Shown here: one piece after another, positions 52,711 to 62,564 of the stretch
Position numbering within the stretch: the stretch's first letter is position 1
Layout of the letters: every line of letters starts with the position of its first letter
Assembly: GCF_900110945.1 (NCBI RefSeq)
Contig: NZ_FOFL01000001.1
Span: 930,001 to 994,000 of the forward strand
Source of the DNA: Devosia sp. YR412
Lineage (GTDB): Bacteria; Pseudomonadota; Alphaproteobacteria; Rhizobiales; Devosiaceae
Direction of reading: 5' to 3'
DNA length: 64,000 nt
Position numbers and translations under genes: made by a program
The notes under the pieces: generated by a model
What the model saw: only the letters and a program-made list of their open reading frames with translations
Told to the model about the DNA's origin: nothing
Databases searched by the model: none

Positions 52711-53997
52711 TCAGGCGGCGATGAACTCGTTCCAGCGGCGGACCATGTAGCGGTCCTCGTCCATCACCGAGTTCCAGCAGGCGACCTTGCCCATGCGCTC
52801 TTCGAACGAGCCGCCGTCGCGGATGGCGCCGGCCTTTTCCATCACCGTGCCATCGGGCGCGAGGATATCGCCCGTGGCAGCCTTGCCCTCGATCCAGTAG
52901 CCCCATTCGTCGGCCGACATATGTTCCTTGGCGGTGTCCATGGCGGCAGAATAATAGCCCTGGCGGTTGAGATAGCCGCCGACCCAGCCGGAGGTGTACC
53001 AGTTGATATATTCGTACGCCGCGTCGAGCTGCGCGCCCTGCAGATGCGCGGCGAGACCCAGACCACCGCCCCAGGAACGATAGCCTTCCTTGAGGGGCTG
53101 GTACTTGCAGGCAATGCCCTTGGAGCGCACCGCGGCGACGGCAGGCGACCACATCGACTGGATCACAACTTCACCCGAGCTCATCAGGTTCACCGACTCG
53201 TCGAAGCTCTTCCAGAAGGCGCGGAACTGGCCATCCTGCTTGGCCTTGATCAGGAAATCGATGGTGGCATCGATCTCGGCGGTGGTCATGTTGCCCTTGT
53301 CGCCATAGGTGATGTTGCCCATGGCTTCCATGATCATCGCCGCATCCATGATGCCGATCGACGGCACGTTGATGATGGCGGTCTTGCCCTTGAAGGCCGG
53401 GTCCATGATATCGGCCCAGGTCGAGATTTCGCGACCGACCAGGTCGGGGCGGATGCCGAGCGTATCGGCATTGTAAATGGTCGGCACCATGGTGAACCAG
53501 CCGGTCTCGCCCTTGGCAAAAGTCTTGTCGCCGGGGGCTTCGACAAAGCCAACGGTATGCGGCGCGGTGCCCTGGGCGATGACGCTGTCGGGCAGCAGCT
53601 TGCCGGTTTTGAACAGCGGCACGATCTTGTCGTAATAGGTCAGCTTGGACGTATCCATCGGCTGGATCACGCCCGTCGGGAAGACCTTTTTGAGGATCCA
53701 GTATTCGATATCGGCGATGTCATAGCTGTCGGGCTGGGTGACGGCGCGCTGGGCAGCGGCGTCGGAGTCGGTTGCCGTCATTTCCAGCGTGATGCCGAGG
53801 TCTTCCTTGCACTTTTCGGCGATGGCATTGAGGTTCGACACGCCCGTGCCGAACTGGCGCAGGGTGATCGGGTTCTGCGCCCAGATGGTGGGGAAGCCGG
53901 TGATCACACCGGAGCCGATGGCGGCGCCTGCCGCAGCTGCGGCGCCACCCTTGAGCACGTTACGACGCGAAATGCCGGTCTTGCTTGTCTCTGTCAT
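52711..53997 (-). CDS. PotD-type extracellular solute-binding protein
   Basis: 428 residues. The signal has a twin-arginine look (GISRRNVLKGGAAAAAGAAIGSG), so export by Tat is likely. The mature part is a type II binding fold: ITLRQFGTGVSNLNAIAEKCKEDLG, WFTMVPTIYNADTLGI and SGEVVIQSMWSPAVAAVRSKG. Relatives in the PotD family bind polyamines, opines or other cationic or amide compounds. Second gene of the operon, 32 bases after the ATPase. Confidence 0.87.
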   Translation of the reverse strand: MTETSKTGISRRNVLKGGAAAAAGAAIGSGVITGFPTIWAQNPITLRQFGTGVSNLNAIAEKCKEDLGITLEMTATDSDAAAQRAVTQPDSYDIADIEYWILKKVFPTGVIQPMDTSKLTYYDKIVPLFKTGKLLPDSVIAQGTAPHTVGFVEAPGDKTFAKGETGWFTMVPTIYNADTLGIRPDLVGREISTWADIMDPAFKGKTAIINVPSIGIMDAAMIMEAMGNITYGDKGNMTTAEIDATIDFLIKAKQDGQFRAFWKSFDESVNLMSSGEVVIQSMWSPAVAAVRSKGIACKYQPLKEGYRSWGGGLGLAAHLQGAQLDAAYEYINWYTSGWVGGYLNRQGYYSAAMDTAKEHMSADEWGYWIEGKAATGDILAPDGTVMEKAGAIRDGGSFEERMGKVACWNSVMDEDRYMVRRWNEFIAA

Positions 53998-54029
53998 AGC
54001 CTGAACGTCCCTGTTTGCTTTGCTGAGAT

Positions 54030-55118
54030 CTAGGAATTGAGCGTGCCGAGGATGATCGCGTCCTCGGCGTCCCAATGGAGGGGCACCGCATCGCCCACCG
54101 CGACAGGCGTCGCGTAAAAGGCCGTGTCGGTGATGATGGCGGTGAATTCGGAAATGCCGGCGCCTTCGATGGTGAGTTTCACCGTGGCGCCGCGATATTC
54201 GAGATTGGAGACGAGGCCGGCAAACCCCAGCCCCTTGACTGGGCTTTCGCCGATCCGCACGTGATCGGTGCGGATTGCGGCATCGACGTCCGAACCAATC
54301 GGCTTGGCCTCTCCTGAGGCGGAGAAGCTGCCACCGCCGACCACCTCGAAGCTGACGAGACCATCGGCTGAGCCGGTCACCTTGCCGGAAATCACATTAT
54401 GATCGCCCATGAAGCGGGCGACAAAGGCCGTGGCTGGACGCTCGAACACTTCGCGCGGGCTGGCGGCCTGTTCGATGCGGCCGTCGCTCATCACCACGAT
54501 AATATCGGCCAGCGCCATGGCCTCTTCCTGGCTGTGAGTCACGTGCACGAAGGTAATGCCGAGTTGCTTCTGTAGCTTCTTGAGCTCGGCGCGCATGCGG
54601 ATCTTGAGGAAGGGATCGAGCGCCGAGAGTGGCTCGTCGAGCAGCAGGGCTTCTGGATCGGTGATCAGTGCGCGGGCCAGCGCCACGCGCTGCTGCTGGC
54701 CACCGGACAACTGGGCCGGACGCCGTGTCGCATAGGCGTCCATCTGCATCAGCTTGAGCATGTCGAGCGCCCGCGCCCGCCGCGTTTCCTTGTCGACGCC
54801 AGCCATCTTGAGGCTGAAGGCGACATTGTCGATCAGGTCGAGATGGGGAAACAGCGCATAAGACTGGAACATCATCGCAGTGCCGCGCTTGGCCGGCGGC
54901 AGGTGGGTCACCACATCCTTGCCCAGGACGATATCGCCGATCGAAACGCTCTCGTGCCCGGCAATCATGCGCAAGGTGGAGGTCTTGCCGCAGCCCGAGG
55001 GTCCGAGCAGGCAACAATAGCTCCCGGCCGGGATTTTCAGGCTGATCGCATCCACGGCAGTGGTCTTGCCGTAAATCTTGGAAACCGATGCAATGTCGAT
55101 CTCGGCAGCTTTGGACAT
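54030..55118 (-). CDS. Spermidine/putrescine-type ABC ATPase (PotA-like)
   Basis: 362 residues. ABC domain: Walker [30 protein letters not shown], signature [16 protein letters not shown], Walker [16 protein letters not shown] and [17 protein letters not shown]-terminal TOBE domain follows from about 280 ([10 protein letters not shown]). First gene of the ATPase-binding protein-permease-permease-racemase operon, divergent from GntR 3. Confidence 0.9.
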   Translation of the reverse strand: MSKAAEIDIASVSKIYGKTTAVDAISLKIPAGSYCCLLGPSGCGKTSTLRMIAGHESVSIGDIVLGKDVVTHLPPAKRGTAMMFQSYALFPHLDLIDNVAFSLKMAGVDKETRRARALDMLKLMQMDAYATRRPAQLSGGQQQRVALARALITDPEALLLDEPLSALDPFLKIRMRAELKKLQKQLGITFVHVTHSQEEAMALADIIVVMSDGRIEQAASPREVFERPATAFVARFMGDHNVISGKVTGSADGLVSFEVVGGGSFSASGEAKPIGSDVDAAIRTDHVRIGESPVKGLGFAGLVSNLEYRGATVKLTIEGAGISEFTAIITDTAFYATPVAVGDAVPLHWDAEDAIILGTLNS

Positions 55119-55200
55119 ACAGCGTCCCCCGTTTGTCGGGTTCTTCTATGCATCCGCCGTGCCAATTCTTTTAGACACACGCAACCCATTGTAAGGCCTC

Positions 55201-55234
55201 ATAAATCGATACATATCGGCTATGTACGATTTAT
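55201..55234. promoter_or_regulatory. Long palindromic operator between PotA-like and GntR 3
   Basis: ATAAATCGATACATA at 55201-55215 and TATGTACGATTTAT at 55221-55234 are inverted repeats that match except for one extra A, around a TCGGC centre. Located in the 260-base divergent promoter region, about 85 bases ahead of the ABC operon. Likely operator of GntR 3. Partial repeats (TTATGAGC and GCTCGATTCATAA) continue to about 55265. Confidence 0.65.
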
Positions 55235-55378
55235 GAGCAGACCCTCGGAATGCTCGATTCATAAGCACGTGTTCGCAGCTCGCGCCAAAATTGTATGCAA
55301 TCTTAGGCGTGACTGTATGCGACTTCCGACTTCCGCTGGGTGGCGATTCCGCATATGTAAAGCTCATCCGGGGTATTC

Positions 55379-56098
55379 ATGACTCTTGCCGACCACAGCT
55401 TTGCCACTCTGCCGCTGGCCGAAGACCGTGCCGCGATGATCCGCGATCATTTGCGCGATGCCATCGTCGATCGGCGGCTGGCACCCGGCACCAAGCTCAA
55501 CGAGGCCGAGGTCGGCACGCTTTTCGATGTCAGCCGTACCGTGGTGCGCGCGGCGCTGCAGGCTCTTGCCTTCGAGGGCCTGGTCAAGACCGAGCGCAAT
55601 CGTGGCGCCTTCGTTGCCAATCCGACGCCGGAAGAAGCCCGCCAGGTGTTCGCCTCGCGCCGGCTGATCGAGCCGGGCATTGCCCGCGCCGCGGCCGAGC
55701 GGATCACCAGCAGCGAGATCGCCACCTTCCGCGAGCGCCTGCATGAGGAAAGCCGGCTGATCGGCGAGCGCGGCCCCAGCGCCCGCCGCGCTGAAATCCA
55801 TGCCTCCGGCGATTTTCACCTGCTGCTGGCCAGCGTCGCCGGAAATGCCATTCTCTTGCGCTTCATGGAGGAACTGGTGGCCCGTTCGTCGCTGGTCATA
55901 GCGCTCTATGGCCGCTCGGGCGCCTCGAGCTGCGGCCACAATGACCATGGCAATATTCTCGCCTCCCTCGAACAGGGCGATGGCGAACAGGCCGCCAGCC
56001 TGCTGCTGACCCATATCGACCATATCGAAGCCGACCTCGACCTGCGCCAGACCGGCAATCTGCCGCTGCGCGAAGCATTGGGCAGCGGCAGTTTCTGA
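55379..56098 (+). CDS. GntR-family regulator, FCD type (GntR 3)
   Basis: 239 residues. Winged helix (IRDHLRDAIVDRRLAPGTKLNEAE, DVSRTVVRAALQALAFEGLV) plus an FCD domain with candidate ligand/metal residues (HASGDFHLLL, then NDHGNILASLE and THIDHIEADL). Its recognition helix (SRTVVRAAL) differs from GntR 1 and 2, which fits the different palindrome upstream. Divergent from the PotA-type operon, which it probably controls. Confidence 0.89.
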   Translation: MTLADHSFATLPLAEDRAAMIRDHLRDAIVDRRLAPGTKLNEAEVGTLFDVSRTVVRAALQALAFEGLVKTERNRGAFVANPTPEEARQVFASRRLIEPGIARAAAERITSSEIATFRERLHEESRLIGERGPSARRAEIHASGDFHLLLASVAGNAILLRFMEELVARSSLVIALYGRSGASSCGHNDHGNILASLEQGDGEQAASLLLTHIDHIEADLDLRQTGNLPLREALGSGSF

Positions 56099-56149
56099 GA
56101 CCGACGCAGGCGAGGCCCGCGGCGGTATTTCGGTTACGTCGGACGCTGT

Positions 56150-56896
56150 CTAGTGACCCAGAGCGACGGCATCGGCACCAGCCGGCAGACGGGTCGGCGC
56201 CGAAGGATCGGTCGCCGCACGCCAGACAGCCTCCGCCACATCTGACGACAGCGTCTTGGGCGCATCCGGATTTTGCAAGCCGGCAATCACCTCGTGGGCG
56301 AATTCGGCATAGACGTCGGGAAAGCCGCCCTGCCCCTGCAGCCGTGCCAAGGCGGTTTTGCCAAAGCTGGTACCTGGCGCCGAGCCGGGCAGCACGATTT
56401 TCACGGTGATGCCGAATGGGGCCAGTTCGAGGGCTACGGATTCGGTGAAGGCATTTACCGCCGCCTTGCTCGCGGTATAGGCCGAGAGCAGCGGCAGCGG
56501 CTTCAGCGTGACGCTCGAGGTCACATTGATGATCAGTCCGCTGTTCTTGGCCCGAAACTGCGGCAACACGGCCTGGACCATCCGCATGGTGCCAAGAGTG
56601 TTGGTCTCGAACAGCGCGCGAGCTATCTCGATCGGCGTGCCCTCAAGCGCATTCAACCAGCCAATGCCGGCATTGTTGACCAACACGTCGATCGGCCCGG
56701 CAGCCTCTACCGCCTTGCGCACGCTTTGGTCATCGGTGACGTCGAGCGGCAGAACGACAAGGTTTTCGGATGCCGGCAGCAGATCGGCGCGCGGCGTCCG
56801 CATGGTGGCCACGACCTTCCAGTCGCGGGCGAGGAAATACTGGGCGATATCGAGGCCAAAGCCCGACGAGCAGCCGGTGATGAGAATGGTTTTCAT
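56150..56896 (-). CDS. Classical short-chain dehydrogenase (SDR 4)
   Basis: 248 residues: TILITGCSSGFGLDIAQYF, VLVNNAGIGWLNALE, INVTSSVT with catalytic Ser and YTASKAAVN with Tyr and Lys. It fits the group of SDRs annotated as oxidoreductases near AraC regulators. The start at 56896 removes 11 residues without homology. Divergent from the AraC gene, which probably regulates it. Confidence 0.87.
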   Translation of the reverse strand: MKTILITGCSSGFGLDIAQYFLARDWKVVATMRTPRADLLPASENLVVLPLDVTDDQSVRKAVEAAGPIDVLVNNAGIGWLNALEGTPIEIARALFETNTLGTMRMVQAVLPQFRAKNSGLIINVTSSVTLKPLPLLSAYTASKAAVNAFTESVALELAPFGITVKIVLPGSAPGTSFGKTALARLQGQGGFPDVYAEFAHEVIAGLQNPDAPKTLSSDVAEAVWRAATDPSAPTRLPAGADAVALGH

Positions 56897-56998
56897 GGGG
56901 TGTTCTTCCGTGTGTTTGTGTTCCAACACCGCGGATGTGGAACTTTGTCGCCGGACTTTCTATAATGAGACATCCTGATTGCATTCGAGAGCGTCCGA

Positions 56999-57934
56999 AT
57001 GATCGACCCTTTGGCAGAAATCGTCGCGATGCTGCAGCCCAGCATGCCGTTTTCCAAGGCGGCCAGTGGCTCCGGCTTCTGGCGCGTTGACGGGGTTGGC
57101 GATGGCAGCCCGTTCTTCGCCGTCGTGCTGGAAGGCGCGACACGGCTCTCGATCAACGGGCAGCCCGATATCGTGCTTGAAGCCAACGACTTCGTGCTGA
57201 TCCCGGCCGCCTTCCAGTTCACCATGGCCAGCATTGGCGCCGAGGATGAAAGCGCCGACCCGCTGCGCGTCACCCGGCTCGGGGACGAAACGCGCCATGG
57301 CGATCCAGATGGCTCGCCCAATATGCGTACGCTAGTTGGCCGGCTGGCCTTCGGCTCGCCCGACGCGACGCTGGTGTTTGCGCTGCTGCCCTGCCTATTG
57401 CATGTGCGCGGCCAGGCGCGGCTGACCACGCTGGTGCAGATGATCCGCAATGAGGCGCAGGACGATCGACCGGCCAGAGACATCATTCTTGAACGGCTGC
57501 TCCAAGTGCTCCTGATCGAGGCACTGCGCTCGGACGCAGCCGGGCTCGAAAGTCCCGGCCTGCTGCGCGGTCTGGCTGATCGGCAGCTCGGCATGGCGAT
57601 CCGCCTGATGCATGAAAACCCCGCCAGGGGCTGGACCGTCGATCAGCTGGCGGCCGAGGCGAGCTTGTCCCGATCGGTGTTCTTCGACCGTTTTCAGAAG
57701 CAGACCGGCATGGCGCCAATGGAATATCTGCTGTCCTGGCGCATGGCCCTGGCTAAGGACATGCTGCGGCGTCGCGATGGCGGCATGAAGGAAATCGCCC
57801 GGCGCATCGGCTATAGCTCGGCCAGCGCCTTCAGCGTGGCCTTCTCCCGATTTGCCGGCGTGTCGCCGAGCCAATATGCGCAGTCGAGCGAGGCGCAGGG
57901 CGCCCCTCACCCGCAGGTCGAGGCTCTATCCTAG
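56999..57934 (+). CDS. AraC-family regulator with N-terminal cupin
   Basis: 311 residues. The N-terminal cupin (about 1-170: FWRVDGVGDGSPFFAVVLEGATRL, NDFVLIPAAFQFTM) is of the AraC_binding_1/cupin_6 type. The C-terminal double helix-turn-helix spans about 195-300 (WTVDQLAAEASLSRSVFFDRFQKQTG, EIARRIGYSSASAFSVAFSRFAGVSPSQY). Its end overlaps that of the convergent dehydrogenase gene by nine bases. Divergent from SDR 4 with a 102-base promoter gap. Confidence 0.88.
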   Translation: MIDPLAEIVAMLQPSMPFSKAASGSGFWRVDGVGDGSPFFAVVLEGATRLSINGQPDIVLEANDFVLIPAAFQFTMASIGAEDESADPLRVTRLGDETRHGDPDGSPNMRTLVGRLAFGSPDATLVFALLPCLLHVRGQARLTTLVQMIRNEAQDDRPARDIILERLLQVLLIEALRSDAAGLESPGLLRGLADRQLGMAIRLMHENPARGWTVDQLAAEASLSRSVFFDRFQKQTGMAPMEYLLSWRMALAKDMLRRRDGGMKEIARRIGYSSASAFSVAFSRFAGVSPSQYAQSSEAQGAPHPQVEALS

Positions 57935-58861
57935 AGCCTGCTGCTTGAGCTGACGCAGCGCCAGGATCTGCTGGTCGCGCCAAGCCTGACGGTCGGCAAT
58001 GGTATCGAGCGGAATACGTTCGGCCAGTTGCGCATGGGCGCTGGCGATCTGTTCTTCGGTCCAGTCATAGTCGGTGCGGGCGGCGGCGCCAAGCTGGCGC
58101 ATCATCGGGCCGAGCCGGTTGACGAAGCCTTGCAATCCGTCCGGCGCATTGAGATGGGCCACTTCGAAGGGGCCGATAGAAGCCCAGCGCAAGGCCAGGC
58201 CATAGGTCAAAACGGCGTCGATATCCTCGGGCGTGCAATAGCCTTCGCCGACCAGATGCAGAGCCTCGGCCACCAGGGTGAATTGCAGGCGATTGAGGAT
58301 GAAGCCGTCGATCTCCTTTTTCAGCACGATCGGCCGCATGCCCGCCTCGGTCATCAGCTGCCGGGCTGCAGCGATAGTCTCGGGCGAGGTCGTGCCGGTG
58401 CCGCAGAGCTCGACCAGCGGGATCAGCGACGGCGGATTGACCGGATGCACGACCAGTGCGCGTTCGGGATGGGCGAAGTGGGTCAGGAAATCCGAACCCG
58501 GTATGGCCGAAGTCGACGAGGCGAGAATGGTATCAGCCGGCGCATGCGCGGCGATCTCGGAAAACACCTCGCGCTTGACAGCGACGTCTTCACGCACACT
58601 TTCCTGCACGAAGACGACGTCTGTTACCGCCTCTGCAATCGAGCCGGCCGGCCTGATGCGCGCCACGACCGTCTCGACGTCTTCGCTCAGTAGGCCGTTT
58701 TCAGCCAGCAGCTCCAGCGTGCGACGTGCGCCGGGAATGGCGGTGCGCTCGACCTCGCCCGCGATGGCATCATTGAGCGCCACGTCGTAACCGGCCCGGG
58801 CGAAGACTACCGCCCAGGCGCGACCGACCGTGCCGGCGCCGATACAGGCGACGCGGCTCAT
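57926..58861 (-). CDS. 3-hydroxyacyl-CoA dehydrogenase-like protein (carnitine/gulonate dehydrogenase type)
   Basis: 311 residues. The Rossmann motif GAGTVG starts at residue 8. QESVREDVAVKREVF, SSTSAIP, the catalytic-type His in VVHPVNPPSLIPLVELC and the C-terminal helical domain GFILNRLQFTLVAEAL match the lambda-crystallin/L-carnitine dehydrogenase group, which oxidise free 3-hydroxy acids. It overlaps the lyase gene upstream by four bases and ends the coupled operon. Confidence 0.85.
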   Translation of the reverse strand: MSRVACIGAGTVGRAWAVVFARAGYDVALNDAIAGEVERTAIPGARRTLELLAENGLLSEDVETVVARIRPAGSIAEAVTDVVFVQESVREDVAVKREVFSEIAAHAPADTILASSTSAIPGSDFLTHFAHPERALVVHPVNPPSLIPLVELCGTGTTSPETIAAARQLMTEAGMRPIVLKKEIDGFILNRLQFTLVAEALHLVGEGYCTPEDIDAVLTYGLALRWASIGPFEVAHLNAPDGLQGFVNRLGPMMRQLGAAARTDYDWTEEQIASAHAQLAERIPLDTIADRQAWRDQQILALRQLKQQALG

Positions 58862-59736
58862 TCGGCTGATGTCGCCGGGCGAGCCCAACGCTTCTCGAAA
58901 TGCCAGACTTCTTCGAAGCCGATCAGCGTGTTGAATTCGGCAAAGCTGAACAGTTTGGTATTGGGCGAGTTGGACGTGCCTTCGGCCTTGAGCACCTGCA
59001 GGGCATTTTCGGCAGCGGCGGCGGCGGCAAGGCCGGTGGCCGAAGGGAAGATGGCGAGCTTGTAACCGATATCGGCCAGTTGGGCCTGGGTGCGGATCGG
59101 CGTCTTGCCGCCATCCGCCATATTGGCCATCATCGGCTTGCTAATGCGGGCGCAGGCTTCGCGCATTTCATCTTCGCTTTCCAGCGCCTCGAGGAAGACG
59201 ATGTCGGCGCCGGCTTCGCCATAGGCAATGCCGCGTTTCATGGCGCCTTCGAAGCCATCGGTCTGGCGCGAGTCTGTGCGGGCGATGATCAGAGTTTCCG
59301 GGTTACGACGCGCCTCGACGGCGACCTTGACCTTTTCGACCATGTCGATCATCGGCACGACGCGCTTGAACGGCGTATGACCGCACTTCTTGGGGAACTC
59401 CTGGTCTTCGATCTGGATGGCAGCGACGCCGGCCTCTTCGAAGCCGCGCACCGTGTGATGCACATTGAGCAGCCCGCCATAGCCGGTATCGGCATCAGCG
59501 ATCACCGCGGCATTGGCGGTCCGGCACAGCGTGGCAACGCGGTCGAGCATCTGGGTATAGCTGGCAATGCCCGCATCGGGCAGGCCATAGGCCGAGGCGG
59601 TCATCCAATAGCCGGAGGCGTAGACGAAGTCGAAACCCACCTTGTTGGAAACCACCGCGGTGATCATGTCGTGGATGCCGGGGGCCACGACGAACTGGCC
59701 GGATGCCAGCGCGGCCTTGAGACTGGGCTTGCTCAT
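58858..59736 (-). CDS. Isocitrate lyase/PEP mutase superfamily C-C lyase
   Basis: 292 residues. DADTGYG at 81-87 holds the Mg2+ ligands; KKCGH with Cys118 is the catalytic loop of true lyases such as methylisocitrate lyase and 2,3-dimethylmalate lyase, and is absent from phosphonate mutases. It should split a malate-type acid into a 2-oxo acid and a carboxylate. Its place after LeuCD-like and amidase genes favours a dimethylmalate- or citramalate-like substrate. ATGA overlaps on both sides. Confidence 0.85.
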   Translation of the reverse strand: MSKPSLKAALASGQFVVAPGIHDMITAVVSNKVGFDFVYASGYWMTASAYGLPDAGIASYTQMLDRVATLCRTANAAVIADADTGYGGLLNVHHTVRGFEEAGVAAIQIEDQEFPKKCGHTPFKRVVPMIDMVEKVKVAVEARRNPETLIIARTDSRQTDGFEGAMKRGIAYGEAGADIVFLEALESEDEMREACARISKPMMANMADGGKTPIRTQAQLADIGYKLAIFPSATGLAAAAAAENALQVLKAEGTSNSPNTKLFSFAEFNTLIGFEEVWHFEKRWARPATSAE

Positions 59737-60371
59737 GCGTTTTGTCCTAGAGACTGGAGATAGGTGAGGGTTTCGGTTTCGGAAACAACGTCGCCATATT
59801 TGGCGTCCATGTCGAAGAGATTGGCCTCATGCGGTGCCGGATGGCGATCGCCCACCGCCTCGCGCACGATGATCGGGATGAAGCCATGGGAATTGCAGTC
59901 GACGCAGGTGGCGCGAATGCAGCCGCTGGTCGAAACGCCGGTATGGATCAGCGTGTCCACGCCCAGCGAGGTCAGCGTCGAGGCCAGTGAAGTGCCGAAG
60001 AAGGCACTGGCATATTGCTTGGAAATGACCAGCTCGTCCTCATGCGGCACCAGCCCCCTGGGCCAGGCGCCCATCGGGCTGCCCTCGAGGAAATTGTGCA
60101 GCGTCATCGACTTCTGGTAGAAGCGCCCGCCGTTCAGCGCCGTCTTGTTATAGACGACATTGGTATAGATCACCGGCACATTGGCCGCCCGCGCCGCCGC
60201 CTGCAGCCGCAGGGCGCTGACCAGGGTCTCCTCGACACCGGCATAGAGCGCGCAGCTTGGCTCAAAATAGGCTTCCACAAAATCGATCATGATCAGCGCC
60301 GGCTTCTTGCCGAAGCCGATGCGCTTGCCGAAGGCGCCCTTGTAGTTGCTGGAGAGGTCTTGCTCGCTCAT
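59733..60371 (-). CDS. Isochorismatase-fold amidase (N-carbamoylsarcosine/maleamate amidase-like)
   Basis: 212 residues with the cysteine hydrolase triad Asp30 (LIMIDFVEAYF), Lys118 (ISKQYASAFFGTSL) and Cys151 (GVSTSGCIRATCVD). The patterns TSGCIRAT and REAVGDR are closest to N-carbamoylsarcosine amidase and the related maleamate amidase NicF. It would release ammonia from a carbamoyl or amide group. It overlaps LeuD-like and lyase genes by four bases each. Confidence 0.86.
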   Translation of the reverse strand: MSEQDLSSNYKGAFGKRIGFGKKPALIMIDFVEAYFEPSCALYAGVEETLVSALRLQAAARAANVPVIYTNVVYNKTALNGGRFYQKSMTLHNFLEGSPMGAWPRGLVPHEDELVISKQYASAFFGTSLASTLTSLGVDTLIHTGVSTSGCIRATCVDCNSHGFIPIIVREAVGDRHPAPHEANLFDMDAKYGDVVSETETLTYLQSLGQNA

Positions 60372-61018
60372 GAGGGTTCCGTTTCGTCAAAGAGTTGGTC
60401 CAGCCGGCCATCATCGAGAAACAGCCAGGGCTGGCTGGCACGATGGCGGGCTTCGAAGCTGGCGATATCGTCGGCGTCTTCGGCCAGAATGCCGCCGATC
60501 TCGTCGAGGCCCAGCATCAGCGCGCGCTTGCGATAGGGATCGATCTCGAACGGCACGGCCGGGCCATTGGGGAACATCACCGTCTGGCTTTCGAGGTCAA
60601 CGACGAAGGGCTGGCCACTGGCCGCTGCCGACATGGCATTGCGATGCGCCTCGCCAGTCAGCACCACCGGCAGCACGCCATTCTTGAAGCAGTTGGAATA
60701 AAAGATTTCGCCGAAGCTCGGCGCGATGACGCAGCGGATACCGAAATCGGACAGCGCCCAGACCGCCTGCTCGCGGCTGGAGCCCGAACCGAAATTGGCA
60801 TCGGCAACGAGAATTTTCGCCGCGTCGAAGGGTGGCGTGTTGAGCACAAAATCGGTCGAGGCGCCGCCCGGCGCGTGGCGGCGCTCATGAAACAGGTGCT
60901 TGCCCAGTCCTACCTTGTCGAGCAGCAGCAGGAAGCGTGCCGGAAAGATGATGTCAGTATCGACATCAGCCTCGGGCAGCGGCGCCGCAACACTGGTCAG
61001 CGTAACGAACTTTTCCAT
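60368..61018 (-). CDS. LeuD-like small subunit of a hydro-lyase
   Basis: 216 residues of the aconitase C-terminal swivel domain: DVDTDIIFPARFL near residue 20, ADANFGSGSSREQAVWAL and GIRCVIAPSFGEIFYSNCFKNGVLP. It pairs with the LeuC-like protein encoded immediately upstream. The family includes isopropylmalate isomerase, maleate/citraconate hydratase and dimethylmaleate hydratase. Operon partners argue against leucine synthesis. Confidence 0.88.
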   Translation of the reverse strand: MEKFVTLTSVAAPLPEADVDTDIIFPARFLLLLDKVGLGKHLFHERRHAPGGASTDFVLNTPPFDAAKILVADANFGSGSSREQAVWALSDFGIRCVIAPSFGEIFYSNCFKNGVLPVVLTGEAHRNAMSAAASGQPFVVDLESQTVMFPNGPAVPFEIDPYRKRALMLGLDEIGGILAEDADDIASFEARHRASQPWLFLDDGRLDQLFDETEPS

Positions 61019-62431
61019 CTATGACGCTGCCTTGAGGCTGCGCACATCGACCAGATGGCCGGAGACCGCTGCCGCCGCCGCCATGGCCGGGCTCATCAGA
61101 TGGGTGCGACCACCCTGCCCCTGCCGGCCTTCGAAATTGCGGTTGGAGGTCGAGGCGCAGCGTTCGCCGGGCTGCAGCCGATCGTCATTCATCGCCACGC
61201 ACATCGAGCAACCGGCATCGCGCCACTCAAAGCCCGCATCAATAAACACCCGATCGAGCCCTTCGGCTTCTGCCTGTAGCCGCACCGAGGCCGAGCCTGG
61301 CACGACAATGCCGGAGACGCTGGGCGCCACATGCCGCCCGGCGACCACTTCGGCGGCCAGTCGCAGGTCTTCAATACGGCCATTGGTGCAAGAACCGATG
61401 AACACCTTGTCGATGGCGATTTCGTCGAGCCGCATGCCGGGCTGCAGCGCCATATAGTGCAGGCTCCGCTCCATCTTGGCGCGGCGGGCCGGGTCGGCTT
61501 CCAGCGCCGGATCGGGAATCCGTGACGAGACCGGCGCGGTTTCGCCCGGATTGGTGCCCCAGGAGACATGCGGCACCAGCGCCGAGACATCGAGCTCGAC
61601 CTCACGGTCGAAGACGGCATCCGCGTCGCTGGCCAGGCTGAGCCAATAGGCTTCAGCGGCGGCCTGCTGCTCCGGTTTAGGGGCCAGCTTGCGGCCGCGC
61701 ACATAGGCAATGGTGGTGGCATCGGGCGCAATCATACCGACGCGGCTGCCTGCTTCGATCGACATGTTGCACAGCGTCATGCGCGCTTCCATCGATAGCG
61801 TAGCGACGGCCGGGCCGGCATATTCGATGGCATGGCCGACGCCGCCATTTGTGCCGATGCGCGCGATTAGCGCCAGGATGATGTCCTTGACGGCAACGCC
61901 CGGCTGCAGCGCGCCATTGAGCGTCACGCGCATGGTCCTCTGCCTCTTCTGGCGCAGCGTCTGCGTTGCGAATACGCATTCACACTCGCTGGCGCCAATG
62001 CCGAAGGCGATCGCCCCGAAAGCACCATGGGTGGAGGTATGACTGTCGCCACAGACCAGCGTAGCACCGGGCAGGGTGAAGCCGAGTTCGGGGCCGATGA
62101 CATGGACGATACCATGGCGGTTGTCGTTCATGCCGACATAATGCACGCCGAAGCGCGCGCAGTTCTCCTGCAGGCGGGCGACCTGCCTGGAGGCAAGCCC
62201 ATCGGGCAGCGGCAAGTGGCGCAGGCGCGTCGGCACGGCATGGTCGGCGACGGCAATATGAGCCGCCGGACGCACCAGTTTCCGGTCTTCAGCGACCAGA
62301 CCGGCAAAGGCCTGCGGGCTTGAAACCTCCTGCACCAGGTGCCGGTCGATATAGAGCAGGCTGGTGCCGTCGTCATATTGCTTGACCACGTGTTGCTGCC
62401 AGACCTTGTCGTAAAGTGTGTGTGCGCTCAT
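61019..62431 (-). CDS. LeuC-like large subunit of a hydro-lyase (Fe-S)
   Basis: 470 residues of the aconitase family: [12 protein letters not shown] at the start, [22 protein letters not shown], the Fe4S4 ligands in IGSCTNGR and DAGCSMC, and NRNFEGRQG. Length and motifs are those of LeuC. First gene of a five-gene operon in which all downstream genes touch or overlap, so all should act together. Divergent from hyuA-like, with an inverted repeat in between. Confidence 0.88.
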   Translation of the reverse strand: MSAHTLYDKVWQQHVVKQYDDGTSLLYIDRHLVQEVSSPQAFAGLVAEDRKLVRPAAHIAVADHAVPTRLRHLPLPDGLASRQVARLQENCARFGVHYVGMNDNRHGIVHVIGPELGFTLPGATLVCGDSHTSTHGAFGAIAFGIGASECECVFATQTLRQKRQRTMRVTLNGALQPGVAVKDIILALIARIGTNGGVGHAIEYAGPAVATLSMEARMTLCNMSIEAGSRVGMIAPDATTIAYVRGRKLAPKPEQQAAAEAYWLSLASDADAVFDREVELDVSALVPHVSWGTNPGETAPVSSRIPDPALEADPARRAKMERSLHYMALQPGMRLDEIAIDKVFIGSCTNGRIEDLRLAAEVVAGRHVAPSVSGIVVPGSASVRLQAEAEGLDRVFIDAGFEWRDAGCSMCVAMNDDRLQPGERCASTSNRNFEGRQGQGGRTHLMSPAMAAAAAVSGHLVDVRSLKAAS

Positions 62432-62564
62432 CGCCGCCGTGACCAAGAAAGCCTATGCATGAAGTGTAGTCTCGTCACCCCGAATGACCATGCAAGAAAT
62501 CTGGAGAGCCCGGCAATCTTTGCACTTGCGAAGGTGTCGAAGCGCAATCTATGCTCAAGTGAAT

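Noticed and set aside
50967..55118. Polyamine importer potABCD as a firm call
   Set aside because: Family resemblance only; the coupled racemase gene and Tat-like signal point to another ligand, so no pot symbols were given.
60368..62431. Leucine biosynthesis leuCD
   Set aside because: The operon partners are an amidase, a C-C lyase and a dehydrogenase, and no other leu gene is near; a different hydro-lyase is more likely, though sequence alone cannot exclude it.
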